This document shows, one piece after another, positions 18,664 to 27,185 of a stretch of DNA of 64,000 nucleotides. The first letter of the stretch is position 1. The number at the start of each line of letters is the position of its first letter. The translations under genes and the position numbers were made by a program. The notes under the pieces were generated by a model. It saw only the letters and a program-made list of their open reading frames with translations, was not told the DNA's origin and made no database searches. This stretch comes from Mycolicibacterium arabiense (GTDB lineage Bacteria > Actinomycetota > Actinomycetes > Mycobacteriales > Mycobacteriaceae), in NCBI RefSeq assembly GCF_010731815.2, contig NZ_AP022593.1, positions 5,580,001 through 5,644,000 of the forward strand, in the 5' to 3' direction.

Positions 18664-18748
18664 CTCGGGGGATTCCTTCCGGTGCCGTCACGTCGATGCG
18701 ACGACGGGACGTGAGCCGCCGAGACGGCGGCGCGATCTGGGCTGAAAG

Positions 18749-18768
18749 TGCTGAGCACCTGCTTAGCA
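18749..18768. promoter_or_regulatory. Imperfect inverted repeat between P450 and TetR genes, candidate operator
   Basis: TGCTGAG-6 bp-CTTAGCA is an inverted repeat with one mismatch, located 85 bp upstream of the P450 start and 98 bp upstream of the TetR start. Its place between divergent regulator and target genes fits a TetR autoregulatory operator. The mid-region is not typical of a terminator because both flanking genes start outward. Confidence 0.4.
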
Positions 18769-18865
18769 TGACGTATGGTCGCGGTCAAGGTTGCGGCGCC
18801 GTCCGACGTCTACGATCTGCTTGCGGACTCACGGCACGACCGCGCGATGAGAAGGAAGTGGTGGC

Positions 18866-19477
18866 ATGGCATCCGACCGGAGGATCGGCGGGCCCGACGC
18901 CAAGAATCGGGGAGTGTTGCTCGATGCTGCCGAGCAACTCATGCTCGAGGACGGCTACGCCGCGGTGACGTCGCGCCGGGTGGCCGAACGGGCCGGGCTC
19001 AAGCCCCAGCTGGTGCACTACTACTTCCGGACCATGGACGACCTGTTCATCGAGGTCTTTCGCCGGATGTCGAAGCTCGGACTCGAGGTGCACGCCGAGG
19101 CGATGAAGTCGGATCAGCCGCTGTGGGCGATGTGGGACTTCGGCAGCGACCCGCAGTTCGCGCGGCTGACCATGGAGTTCATGGGTTTGGCCAATCACCG
19201 CAAGGCGTTGCGGGCGGAGATCGCGGTGTACGCCGACCGGTTCAGGGAACAGCAGGTCGAGGCGATGACGGCGACCCTGCGCCGCTATGGGTACGAGACC
19301 ACGGACGTGCCGCCGGTGGTCTGGGCGGTGTTCGCGACGAGCGTCTCGCGGGTGCTCGCGGTGGAGCGCTCGCTCGGCGTGTCGTTCGGGCACGACGAGA
19401 TGATCGGGTTCTGTGAGGAGTGGCTGCGCAAGCTGGAGGGCGATCGCGTGGTGACCGACGTCTCGGCGTCCGCCTGA
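18866..19477 (+). CDS. TetR family transcriptional regulator
   Basis: A 203-residue regulator with the TetR helix-turn-helix at about residues 15-62 (ILLDAAEQLML-like start and SRRVAERAGLKPQLVHYYF). A variable all-helical ligand domain follows. It starts at ATG with GAAGGAAGTGG upstream. It lies divergent from the P450 gene, and an inverted repeat lies between them, so repression of the P450 and itself is the simplest inference. The ligand is unknown; an acyl-CoA or a steroid-like compound is possible but unsupported. Confidence 0.93.
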   Translation: MASDRRIGGPDAKNRGVLLDAAEQLMLEDGYAAVTSRRVAERAGLKPQLVHYYFRTMDDLFIEVFRRMSKLGLEVHAEAMKSDQPLWAMWDFGSDPQFARLTMEFMGLANHRKALRAEIAVYADRFREQQVEAMTATLRRYGYETTDVPPVVWAVFATSVSRVLAVERSLGVSFGHDEMIGFCEEWLRKLEGDRVVTDVSASA

Positions 19478-19494
19478 CCCGCCCGCCCGCGGCA

Positions 19495-19947
19495 TCACCA
19501 GAGGCGCACCGAGCAGAGCGCGCCCTTCGGTCCCTGATTGGTGGCCACGACCTGACCGTCGACGGCGAGGACGCAGTGGAAGTTCGGTCGCTGTGGCGAA
19601 TCGAGGCTCGACACGGTGACCATGGCCCACTGATCGGGGTTGGCGAGCATGACGTCTAGCGTCCACATCTGATCCGGTCCGAGGTCGGCCTCGACGTTCG
19701 GGCTGTATTGGTACGGGTTGTGGCTGTAGTCGGCGAAGTTGGGCGGGTCTACGTCCCGGTAGTAGATCTCGGCGCCGGCGTACGGCTGTTCGCTGAATAC
19801 CGTGTACTTCACGTGGTGCAGCACCGGTCCCTCGGCGGCTGCCGGTGCCGCCGTGACCCAGCCGGCCGCCAGCAGGGCCGGGACCAGCAGGATCCTCGCC
19901 GCTGCCCTGGGGGTGGCGACGCGCCGCGACCCGCATGGAAACATCAT
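19495..19947 (-). CDS. Secreted hypothetical protein, MmpS-like
   Basis: A 150-residue protein with a signal peptide (about residues 1-38, ending APAAA). The mature part contains VKYTVFSEQPYAGAEIYYRDVDPPN and WAMVTVSS, resembling the beta-sandwich of MmpS proteins (V-Y-V and YxDxxG-type strands), and ends in CSVRLW. It has two mature cysteines. The assignment is by impression only. It is convergent with the TetR gene, whose stop is 17 bp away, and divergent from the SnoaL-like gene. Confidence 0.65.
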   Translation of the reverse strand: MMFPCGSRRVATPRAAARILLVPALLAAGWVTAAPAAAEGPVLHHVKYTVFSEQPYAGAEIYYRDVDPPNFADYSHNPYQYSPNVEADLGPDQMWTLDVMLANPDQWAMVTVSSLDSPQRPNFHCVLAVDGQVVATNQGPKGALCSVRLW

Positions 19948-19959
19948 TTCCGAATTTTA

Positions 19960-19970
19960 GAACGCCGTTC
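19960..19970. promoter_or_regulatory. Short palindrome in the 19947/20005 divergent promoter gap
   Basis: GAACG-C-CGTTC is a perfect 11-bp dyad in the 57-bp gap between divergent starts. It is short, so chance is possible. Confidence 0.2.
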
Positions 19971-20004
19971 ACCACGGTGGGGCGAAATGAACTAACGTCG
20001 ATTC

Positions 20005-20454
20005 GTGGACCCAGACAAGGCACAGATCAGCGACGTTCTCATCCGCTATGCGACGGGCATCGACTCGAAGGCCTGGGCGCTGTTCCGGACCTGCTGGGCC
20101 GACGAGGTGCACGTCGACTACGCCGAGGTCGGTACGTTCACCGATCCCGACGCGTTCACCGAGTTGATGGAGCAACTGCACGGTTCGATGGGGCCGACGT
20201 ACCACCGGCTGTCCAACTTCGCGATCGACGTCGACGGCGACGAGGCGACCGTGCGGTCCTACGTCCACGCCGTGCTGCTGCTCACCCCGGGCGACCCGGA
20301 CAATTGGATCGACGTCGTGGGCCACTACCAGGACGTCTTCGTCCGGAGACCCGACGGCTGGCGCATCCGTGATCGCTCGACGCACATGGCTCGCATGCTG
20401 ACCGGGGGAGCCCGCGCCGGCGCGGCGACCGCCGAGGGTGCCGGTCGTGGGTGA
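20005..20454 (+). CDS. SnoaL-like (NTF2-fold) polyketide cyclase/dehydratase family protein
   Basis: A 149-residue NTF2-fold protein. It begins with the GTG at 20005 and has the family pattern IRYATGIDSKAWALFRTCWADE followed by HRLSNFAIDVDGDEATVRSY and HYQDVFVRRPDGWRIRDRST. Such proteins act as dehydratases, cyclases or unknown enzymes; catalytic residues cannot be assigned here. The last 17 bases overlap the SDR gene, so the two are probably co-translated. Confidence 0.82.
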   Translation: MDPDKAQISDVLIRYATGIDSKAWALFRTCWADEVHVDYAEVGTFTDPDAFTELMEQLHGSMGPTYHRLSNFAIDVDGDEATVRSYVHAVLLLTPGDPDNWIDVVGHYQDVFVRRPDGWRIRDRSTHMARMLTGGARAGAATAEGAGRG

Positions 20455-21250
20455 GTTCGCCGAGCGCTACGGCCCCTGCGCCGTGATCGCCGGTGCCTCC
20501 GAGGGCATCGGTGCCTACGTGGCCGACGAACTCGCCTCTCGAGGAATCGATCTCGTGCTCATTGCGCGCAACGCGGCCCTGCTCGAGCAGGTGGCCGCCG
20601 ACGTGCGGCACCGTCACGGCGTCGAGGTGCGCTGCCTTGCCCTGGACCTCACGGTCGACGACGTCGCCGAGCAGGTGGCCGCCGTGTGCGCCGGTCTCGA
20701 CGTCGGCCTGCTCGTCTACAACGCCGGAGCCTCGGACCGCACGTCGCCGTTCCTCGACAATTCCTACGAGTACTCGCTCGACCAGATCAAACTCGACTGC
20801 GTCGGTCCGGTCGCGCTGGTCCGGGAGTTCGGTCCGGCAATGCGCGACCGCGGTCGCGGCGGGATCGTCCTGGTCGCGTCGCTGGCCTGCGTTGCGGGGT
20901 CGGCCACCTTGGCGATGTACTCCGGGGTCAAGGCGTTCCAGCACAACTTCGCCGAGGGGCTGTGGGCCGAACTCGGGCCGCACGGCGTCGACGTGTGCTG
21001 CACTCCGCTCGGGATGACCTACACGCCCGCCCTGGCGCGCATGGGCGTCGAGTACGACCCGAACGCGCACATGACGTCGGAGGCCGTGGCGCGCGAGATC
21101 GTCGAGAACGTGGGCAACGGCCCGGTGCACGTCGTGGGGGAGAACAACCGGGCGGTGGCCTCGCAGATCTGGACCATCGACCGGCGCTCACTGGTCGAGA
21201 TGATGAGCATCGCGTCGCGCGACTTCGCCGACAAGCGGACCGGAGTGTGA
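20438..21250 (+). CDS. SDR family oxidoreductase
   Basis: A 270-residue SDR with AGASEGIGAYVADELA near residue 20, VYNAGAS, and a YSGVK catalytic pair near residue 160. The start could be the GTG at 20438 or that at 20447 (VGEFAERYG), and both overlap the SnoaL-like gene. The C-terminal DRRSLVEMMSIASRDF is variable in the family. It probably reduces or oxidises an acyl or steroid-like substrate. Confidence 0.88.
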   Translation: MPVVGEFAERYGPCAVIAGASEGIGAYVADELASRGIDLVLIARNAALLEQVAADVRHRHGVEVRCLALDLTVDDVAEQVAAVCAGLDVGLLVYNAGASDRTSPFLDNSYEYSLDQIKLDCVGPVALVREFGPAMRDRGRGGIVLVASLACVAGSATLAMYSGVKAFQHNFAEGLWAELGPHGVDVCCTPLGMTYTPALARMGVEYDPNAHMTSEAVAREIVENVGNGPVHVVGENNRAVASQIWTIDRRSLVEMMSIASRDFADKRTGV

Positions 21251-21261
21251 GGCAGGCAGAC

Positions 21262-21322
21262 AAAAAAATTCTGCGCTGCGTGCAGAAGCCCTCCGGAGAG
21301 GACGTCCGCTCGCAGCGCAGAA
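21262..21322 (-). terminator. Rho-independent terminator of cspA
   Basis: Reading the minus strand after the cspA stop, a perfect 12-bp stem (TTCTGCGCTGCG with CGCAGCGCAGAA) encloses a 30-nt loop and is followed at once by seven T. On the plus strand this is seen as seven A at 21262-21268 before TTCTGCGCTGCG. It is downstream of cspA and also just after the convergent SDR gene, so it may act for both. Confidence 0.8.
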
Positions 21323-21339
21323 CGTGTTCGAAGCTTGTG

Positions 21340-21543
21340 TTACAGCGCCTTCACGCCAACGGCCTGCGGCCCCTTGGCGCCCGGGTTGATTTCGAACTCA
21401 ACGCGCTGGTTCTCGTCCAGGGTGCGGTAACCCTGGACCTGGATCTCCGAGTGGTGGACGAAAACGTCTTCGCTCGCGCCATCAGGCGTGATGAAGCCGA
21501 AGCCCTTTTCGGCGTTGAACCACTTTACGGTGCCCTGCGTCAT
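21340..21543 (-). CDS. cspA: Cold shock protein, CspA family
   Basis: A 67-residue OB-fold nucleic-acid-binding protein, the usual length for mycobacterial CspA. It contains both RNP motifs, KGFGFIT (RNP1) and DVFVHHSEI (RNP2). It begins [10 protein letters not shown] at the ATG at 21543; an ATG at 21570 would add nine non-conserved residues. It binds single-stranded RNA and DNA and acts as a cold-stress RNA chaperone. The 284-bp stretch upstream to 21827 includes its promoter and leader; I saw no other gene in it. Confidence 0.95.
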   Translation of the reverse strand: MTQGTVKWFNAEKGFGFITPDGASEDVFVHHSEIQVQGYRTLDENQRVEFEINPGAKGPQAVGVKAL

Positions 21544-21827
21544 ACGATTTTCTACTTTCCTGGTTTTCATCGAACGTCAATGAAGAGACGCTCGTAAAAT
21601 GAGCCTATCAGGGTATTTCGTGATCGGCTGCACCTAGATCGAAATTCGTTGTCGCCGAGTTCCTTTTCACCATCAGACTCATGGCGGGGCGGGCTCAGCT
21701 GTGTCCGGCGCCCAGGGGATCGGCGACCGAGGAGGTGTCGCCCGGGTGGTCGGCGGCCGCCGGCGTGGCGTCGGCCTGGTCCGAATTCGTCTGTGGCGCA
21801 ATGACGGTACGTGGTTTGTGCAGTCGA

Positions 21828-22586
21828 TCACCGGGCGCGGTTCATCACCCGGTCCGCGGCCTCCCAGTGTGCGTCGTCGACCCACAGCCGGGCGAAGGCG
21901 GCGACGGCCTCGTCGGGCGTCGCCCCGCCCACGACGCGTTTCACCTCGCCCGCGGCGCGGTGAGCCAGCCTCCGGGCGAGGCTGCGCCATTCGTCTTCGA
22001 ACGCGGCGCGGGGCACCACCTTCTGCACGAGTCCGACGCGCTCGGCCTCGGCCGCGTCCATGATCGTGCCGGTGCCGGCGAGTAGCAGCGCACGACTCCT
22101 CCCGACCAGGGCCGCGAGGCGCTCGGCGCCGCCCCAGGCGGGCATGATCTCGAGGCTGACCTGGTTGAAGCCGATCTTCACGTCGTCGGCGGCAAGGCGG
22201 ATGTCGGCCGCGACGGCCACCTCGGCACCGCCGCCGAGGGCGTGGCCGTTGAGCGCGGCGAGAACGGGGCCCGGAAAGGCGGCGATGCGGTCGCACACCG
22301 TACGCATCCGCCACGCCATCGCCGAGGCGTCTGCCTCCGTGCGTAGGGCGGCGAGTTCCTTGAGGTCGCCGCCGGAGACGAATGCCTTGTCCCCGGCCCC
22401 CTTGATCACCAGTGCGCGGGCACCGGCCGCGCCGTCGAGCGCCTCGTCGAGCCGGTCCATCGTCGACAACGAGATCGCGTTGCGCGCATGCGGCCTGTCG
22501 ATGGTGATGACGGCCAGTCCATCGTCGACGTCGAGGTGGACCATGCGACTGTCGTCCAAGGCATTCTCCATCTGCGGGATTGGCAT
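21828..22586 (-). CDS. Enoyl-CoA hydratase/isomerase family protein
   Basis: A 252-residue crotonase-fold protein. The signature FVSGGDLKELAAL (oxyanion-hole region) and NGHALGGGAEVAVAADIRLAA are clear, and the conserved substrate-binding segment ITIDRPHARNAIS follows the first strand. Residues corresponding to the two catalytic glutamates of rat hydratase are not obvious. It could be a hydratase, isomerase or thioesterase-like member. The start could be the ATG at 22586 or a later Met. It is divergent from the acyl-CoA synthetase gene and may share its operator. Confidence 0.9.
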   Translation of the reverse strand: MPIPQMENALDDSRMVHLDVDDGLAVITIDRPHARNAISLSTMDRLDEALDGAAGARALVIKGAGDKAFVSGGDLKELAALRTEADASAMAWRMRTVCDRIAAFPGPVLAALNGHALGGGAEVAVAADIRLAADDVKIGFNQVSLEIMPAWGGAERLAALVGRSRALLLAGTGTIMDAAEAERVGLVQKVVPRAAFEDEWRSLARRLAHRAAGEVKRVVGGATPDEAVAAFARLWVDDAHWEAADRVMNRAR

Positions 22587-22603
22587 TCTCGGCGGGCGAG
22601 AAT
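22585..22603. promoter_or_regulatory. Inverted repeat ATTCTCG-5-CGAGAAT, candidate operator
   Basis: A perfect 7-bp inverted repeat sits in the divergent gap between the enoyl-CoA hydratase and acyl-CoA synthetase genes. The GAGAAT half-site also occurs at 24338-24352 and the reverse near 27142, pointing to a shared regulator. The left arm overlaps the possible start of the hydratase gene. Confidence 0.45.
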
Positions 22604-22663
22604 AACATCTCCGAAGTCCGAGCCGACCGAGCAGCCGACCCAGTAAAGGTGTTGCGGAAACCG

Positions 22664-24220
22664 ATGCGAAAGATCCCGAAGGCGCTCGTCGAACACTACG
22701 AGGCGCAGGGGTGGTGGACGTCGGAAACCCTGGGTGACCTCATCGCGGACGGGTTGGCCGCGGCGCCGGACGCGGGTTTCGTCGTGCACTCGGACGTACG
22801 CCCGTACTCCGGGACGTGCGCGGAGGTCGAATCGGAGGCGCGGCGGCTCGCAGCCGGCCTCCGGCAGCGCGGCGTCGTCCCCGGCGACGTGATCGCCATG
22901 CAGCTGCCGAACTGGAAGGACGCGGCGGTCGTGTTCTGGGCCGCCGCGCTGCTCGGCGCGGTCGTCGTGCCGATCGTGCACTTCTACGGCCGCAAGGAAC
23001 TGAGCCACATCCTCGCGACGGCGAAACCCAAGGTGTTCGTCTCCACCGAACGATTCGGCCGCATGACGTTCCACCCCGATCTATGTGTCGACGTCCCCAT
23101 CGTGGCGCTGGTCGGTCATGACGGATCCGGCGACGAGCGCATCGAGGGCCTCGAACGGTTGTTGGCCGACGAGCCGCTGCGGGGCGTCGTCGCGACCGAT
23201 CCCGCAAGGCCCGCGCTGATCGCCTTCACCTCGGGGACCACCCGGGACCCCAAGGGGGTCATCCACAGTCACCAGACCCTCACCTGCGAGACCCGCCAAC
23301 TGCTGGCCAACTACCCGCCGAACCGCGGTCGGCAACTCACAGCCACGCCGGTCGGGCACTTCATCGGGATGCTCAGCGCATTCCTCATCCCGGTGCTCGA
23401 GGGCGCGCCGATCGACCTGTGCGATGTGTGGGATCCGGGGCGGGTGCTGGCGTTGATGCTGTCGGACGGCCTGTCCATCGGAGGCGGCCCGCCGTACTTC
23501 CTGACCAGTCTTATGGACCACCCCGACTTCACCCCCGAGCACATGGCCCGCATCACCACCGCCGGGCTCGGTGGGTCCACCGTCCCCGCCGCCGTCACGC
23601 GGCGACTCAGCGACCGGGGCGTGCTCGTCTACCGCTCCTACGGCAGCACCGAGCATCCATCGATCACCGGATCGAGCCCCGATGCCCCCGAGGACAAGCG
23701 ACTCTTCACCGACGGCAACCCGCGTCCGGGCGTCGAGATCCGGTTGACCGAAGAGGGCGAGATCCTCAGCCGCGGGCCGGACCTGTGCCTCGGCTACACC
23801 GATCCCGAGCTGACCGCGACGGCCTTCGACGACGACGGCTGGTACCGGACCGGCGACGTCGGCGTGCTCGACGACGACGGGTACCTGACGATCACCGACC
23901 GCAAGGCCGACGTCATCATCCGGGCGGGCGAGAACATCAGCGCGCTCGAGGTCGAGGAAGTGCTCCTGGCGATGCCGCAGGTGGCCGAGGCCGTGGTGGT
24001 GGCAGCGCCCGATCGGCGCCTCGGCGAACGGGCGGCCGCGGTGCTGCGGCTCAAGCCGGGGTGCCAACTGCCGTCCATCGACGAAGTGCGCGCCCACTTC
24101 GACAGGGCAGGGGTGGCGCGGCAGAAGTGGCCCGAGGAACTGCACGAGGTCGACGTCTACCCGCGGACGGCGAGCGGCAAGGTGCAGAAGTTCCTGGTCC
24201 GGCAGAGCCTCGCCACCTGA
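22664..24220 (+). CDS. Acyl-CoA synthetase (AMP-dependent, FadD family)
   Basis: A 518-residue ANL-superfamily ligase that makes acyl-CoA from fatty or aromatic acid, ATP and CoA. The AMP-binding motif is FTSGTTRDPKGVIHSH near residue 188, where an arginine replaces the usual glycine of TSGTTGxPKG. YRSYGSTEHPSITGS (motif A5), GWYRTGDVGVLDDDGYL and DRKADVIIRAGENIS are present, and a late lysine-containing RTASGKVQKF fits the adenylation lysine. A GTG nine codons earlier is an alternative start. It is the partner of the divergent hydratase gene. Confidence 0.92.
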   Translation: MRKIPKALVEHYEAQGWWTSETLGDLIADGLAAAPDAGFVVHSDVRPYSGTCAEVESEARRLAAGLRQRGVVPGDVIAMQLPNWKDAAVVFWAAALLGAVVVPIVHFYGRKELSHILATAKPKVFVSTERFGRMTFHPDLCVDVPIVALVGHDGSGDERIEGLERLLADEPLRGVVATDPARPALIAFTSGTTRDPKGVIHSHQTLTCETRQLLANYPPNRGRQLTATPVGHFIGMLSAFLIPVLEGAPIDLCDVWDPGRVLALMLSDGLSIGGGPPYFLTSLMDHPDFTPEHMARITTAGLGGSTVPAAVTRRLSDRGVLVYRSYGSTEHPSITGSSPDAPEDKRLFTDGNPRPGVEIRLTEEGEILSRGPDLCLGYTDPELTATAFDDDGWYRTGDVGVLDDDGYLTITDRKADVIIRAGENISALEVEEVLLAMPQVAEAVVVAAPDRRLGERAAAVLRLKPGCQLPSIDEVRAHFDRAGVARQKWPEELHEVDVYPRTASGKVQKFLVRQSLAT

Positions 24221-24245
24221 GTTCGACGAGCGGGGCCCAGCACGC

Positions 24246-24268
24246 CGCCGAGGCTCCGAATCTCGGCG
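24246..24268 (+). terminator. Hairpin after the acyl-CoA synthetase gene, possible terminator
   Basis: CGCCGAG-9 nt-CTCGGCG follows the synthetase stop by 25 bp. There is no T-run, so termination is weakly supported. Confidence 0.3.
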
Positions 24269-24337
24269 TGAGTGCTGCGGAACGGCGTTACCCGGTTCCA
24301 CCCGAATGGTGCAAGAGGATTGCCACAGGCCTAAGAT

Positions 24338-24352
24338 GAGAATAGGATTCTC
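24338..24352. promoter_or_regulatory. GAGAAT-AGG-ATTCTC palindrome upstream of the amidohydrolase
   Basis: A perfect 15-bp inverted repeat with 6-bp arms, 23 bp before the amidohydrolase start codon, where it could block the promoter. The arms match those at 22585-22603. A TetR- or similar-type operator is the likely reading. Confidence 0.5.
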
Positions 24353-24375
24353 GCGAGACGATAAGGAGTTTTCCA

Positions 24376-25566
24376 ATGGGACAACTGTCGCACAGGGTCG
24401 ACATTCCGTTTCCGCTGTTCGATGCGGACAACCACCTCTACGAGCCGCCGGAGGCGCTGACCAAGTTCCTGCCGAAGGAGTACAAGGACGTCGTCCAGTA
24501 CGTCGAGATCAACGGTCGCACGAAGATCGCGCTGCGCGGACAGATCAGCAACTACATCCCGAACCCCACCTTCTCGGTGGTCGCCAGGCCAGGCGCCTGG
24601 GAGGAGTACTTCAAGTTCGGCAACCCGGACGGCAAGAGCAAGCGCGAACTGTTCGGCGAGCCGATGAAGGCGATCCCCGCGTTCTTCGAGCCCGCACCGC
24701 GGCTGGAGAAGATGGACGAGCTGGGCCTCGACCGCTCGCTGATGTTCCCCACGCTGGCGAGCCTCATCGAGGAGCGGTTGGCCGACGATCCGGTCGCCAT
24801 CCACGTCATCGTGCACGCGCTCAACGAGTGGCTGCACGAGGTCTGGGGCTTCAACTACAAGAACCGCATCTACACCACGCCGGTCATCACGCTGCCCATC
24901 GTCGAGAAGGCGATCGAGGAGCTGGACTGGGCCGTCAAGCGGGGCGCTCGCGCCATCCTCATCCGGCCCGCTCCGGTGCCGGGATTCCGGGGTCCGCGGT
25001 CCTTCGCGCTGCCCGAGTTCGACCCGTTCTGGCAGAAGTGCGTCGAGTACGACGTCTTCGTCGGGATGCACTCCAGTGACAGCGGCTACTCGCGCTACAC
25101 CTCGGAGTGGGACGGCGGCGCCCAGGAGATGCTGCCGTTCCAGACCAACGCCATGTCGATCCTCAACGAGTGGCGGCCGATCCAGGACGCCGTCGCCTCC
25201 TGGGTGATCCACGGTGCGCTGTTCCGGTTCCCCACGCTCAAGGTCGGCATCGTCGAGGCCGGGTCGAAGTGGATGTTCCCGCTGCTGGACTCGATGTCCG
25301 AGGTCTACAAGAAGGCGCCGGAAGCCTTCCTGGGCAACCCGATGGAAGAGATCAAGAACCGCATCTACGTCAGCCCGTTCTACGAGGAGGGCATCGACGA
25401 CCTGATCAACCTGATCGGCGTCGACCAGGTGCTCTACGGCTCCGACTGGCCGCACCCGGAGGGCCTCGCCGAGCCGACCCACTACGTGACTGCGCTCGAC
25501 CACCTCTCGGTCGACGATCAGGCAAAGATCATGGGCGGCAACCTCGCCCGCCTGATCACTGCTTGA
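24376..25566 (+). CDS. Amidohydrolase family 2 (metal-dependent hydrolase)
   Basis: A 396-residue TIM-barrel hydrolase (amidohydrolase_2 type). The first metal motif appears as FDADNHLYEP (where DxH is normal, here DADNH), and the late GSDWPHPEG carries the catalytic aspartate. A central WVIHGALFRFPTLKVGIVEAG segment is characteristic. The start is ATG at 24376 with AAGGAG upstream. Such enzymes decarboxylate or hydrolyse small acids or cleave C-C bonds; the substrate is not inferable. It lies 12 bp before the second acyl-CoA synthetase, so both are probably one operon. Confidence 0.92.
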   Translation: MGQLSHRVDIPFPLFDADNHLYEPPEALTKFLPKEYKDVVQYVEINGRTKIALRGQISNYIPNPTFSVVARPGAWEEYFKFGNPDGKSKRELFGEPMKAIPAFFEPAPRLEKMDELGLDRSLMFPTLASLIEERLADDPVAIHVIVHALNEWLHEVWGFNYKNRIYTTPVITLPIVEKAIEELDWAVKRGARAILIRPAPVPGFRGPRSFALPEFDPFWQKCVEYDVFVGMHSSDSGYSRYTSEWDGGAQEMLPFQTNAMSILNEWRPIQDAVASWVIHGALFRFPTLKVGIVEAGSKWMFPLLDSMSEVYKKAPEAFLGNPMEEIKNRIYVSPFYEEGIDDLINLIGVDQVLYGSDWPHPEGLAEPTHYVTALDHLSVDDQAKIMGGNLARLITA

Positions 25567-25578
25567 CGTTCACGCTCC

Positions 25579-27039
25579 GTGAGCAGCCGCTGGCAGACCA
25601 TCCCCGAGATGGTCCTCAGCTCAGCCGACCGGTTCGGTGACGCTGAGGCAGTCGTCGACGGTTCGCTGCGCCTGACATTCGTCCAGCTCGCCGAGCGCAT
25701 CCGCAACGCCGCGGGTGCGTTCGGCGAGCTGGGCGTCGCCAAGGGTGACAGGGTTGCGATCTGGGCCCCCAACTCCGCCGAGTGGATCGTCGCCGCGTTC
25801 GGCATCGTGACCGCAGGCGCAGTCCTGGTTCCGGTGAACACCCGGTTCAAGGCCTCCGAAGCGGCCGACGTGGTGTCGCGCAGCGGCGCCAAGGCCGTCC
25901 TCGTGCAGCCGGGCTTCCTCGGCCAGGACTACTCCCTGGGGCCGAACGACGATGTCGCCTGCGACGTTCCGACCATCGACCTGAAGTCCGACTTCCTCGC
26001 CAGCGGCTCACCGCTGGAGCGCCGGGTGGACGGCGGGGACGTCGCCGACGTCATCTACACCTCCGGCACCACCGGCAGGCCCAAGGGCGTGATGATGAAT
26101 CACACCCAGACCCTGCGCCTGTACGCCGAATGGTGCGACCTCGCCGACCTGCGCGAGGGCGATCGATACCTCGCGGTCAACCCGTTCTTCCACACCTTCG
26201 GCTACAAGGCGGGGTGCATCGCGTCGCTCATCCGTGGTGCCACGATCCTGCCCGTACCCGTATTCGACGTCGACGCCGTGGTCGACCTCGTCGAGGCCGA
26301 GCGCATCACGATGCTGCCCGGCCCTCCGACGCTGTATCACTCGCTGCTCGGGGTGGCCGACAAGTCCAGGCTGGCCACCTTGCGCGCCGGCGTCACGGGC
26401 GCGTCCGACATCCCGGTCGAGCTGATCCGGCGCGTGCACACCGAACTCCCCTTCCAGACCCTGGCCACCGGCTACGGGCTGACGGAGTGCGGTACGGCGA
26501 CGCTGTCGCGACCCGGCGATACGTTCACCGACATCGCCACCACGGTGGGTACGCCTTGCGACGGAGTCGAGGTCCGCCTGGCCGACGACCGCGAGGTGCT
26601 GGTCCGTGGCTACAGCGTCATGCAGGGTTATCTCGACGATCCGGCGGCCACCGCCGAGGCGATCGACGCCGATGGCTGGCTACACACTGGCGACCTTGGC
26701 GAGTTCACCGATTCCGGCCGCCTGCGCATCGTCGGCCGCAAGAAGGACATGTTCATCGTCGGCGGCTTCAACGCCTATCCCGCCGAGATCGAGGGCTTCC
26801 TGCTCGAGCATCCGGCCATCGCACAGGCAGCGGTGATCGGCGTGCCCGACGAGCGCCTCGGCCAGGTCGGCAAGGCGTTCGTGGTGCTGCGAGACGGCGC
26901 AGCGCCGCTGTCGGCCGACGACGTCGTCGAGTGGAGTCGCGGCCGAATGGCCGGATTCAAGGTGCCGCGGTCTGTACAGTTCCTCGACGAGTTACCCACG
27001 AACGCAACGGGCAAGGTCGTCAAGGACCTGCTGCGCTGA
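25579..27039 (+). CDS. Acyl-CoA synthetase, FadD3-like
   Basis: A 486-residue ANL-family ligase with a canonical P-loop, TSGTTGRPKGVMMNH near residue 160, plus YGLTECGTATL, GWLHTGDLGEF and GRKKDMFIVGGFNAYPAEIE. It starts at GTG. Its sequence resembles M. tuberculosis FadD3 (Rv3561), which activates the steroid CD-ring acid HIP, but similarity is only moderate from memory, so another acid is possible. It ends in NATGKVVKDLLR, the position of the adenylation lysine. It follows the amidohydrolase closely. Confidence 0.92.
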   Translation: MSSRWQTIPEMVLSSADRFGDAEAVVDGSLRLTFVQLAERIRNAAGAFGELGVAKGDRVAIWAPNSAEWIVAAFGIVTAGAVLVPVNTRFKASEAADVVSRSGAKAVLVQPGFLGQDYSLGPNDDVACDVPTIDLKSDFLASGSPLERRVDGGDVADVIYTSGTTGRPKGVMMNHTQTLRLYAEWCDLADLREGDRYLAVNPFFHTFGYKAGCIASLIRGATILPVPVFDVDAVVDLVEAERITMLPGPPTLYHSLLGVADKSRLATLRAGVTGASDIPVELIRRVHTELPFQTLATGYGLTECGTATLSRPGDTFTDIATTVGTPCDGVEVRLADDREVLVRGYSVMQGYLDDPAATAEAIDADGWLHTGDLGEFTDSGRLRIVGRKKDMFIVGGFNAYPAEIEGFLLEHPAIAQAAVIGVPDERLGQVGKAFVVLRDGAAPLSADDVVEWSRGRMAGFKVPRSVQFLDELPTNATGKVVKDLLR

Positions 27040-27053
27040 GCGTCTGCACGAAT

Positions 27054-27070
27054 CGGAAACAGCGTTTCCG
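27054..27070 (+). terminator. Hairpin after the FadD3-like gene
   Basis: CGGAAAC-AGC-GTTTCCG is a perfect 7-bp stem 14 bp after the stop codon. There is no T-run, so its terminator role is tentative. Confidence 0.35.
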
Positions 27071-27185
27071 CAGGCGAGTGGGCACGACCGACGTGCAGAG
27101 GCGTCCGGTAGGGTCATGGCGCTAGCGGAAAAAGAAAACGCCATTCTCATTTCGTGCAGCCCTGACGAAGAGGACAGGAGGTCGC

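Noticed and set aside
21690..21827. Minus-strand frame after the enoyl-CoA hydratase gene ending DHPGDTSSVADPLGAGHS
   Set aside because: It reads as a plausible acidic 42-residue peptide, but no ATG, GTG or TTG start exists in frame; only a CTG just after the hydratase stop.
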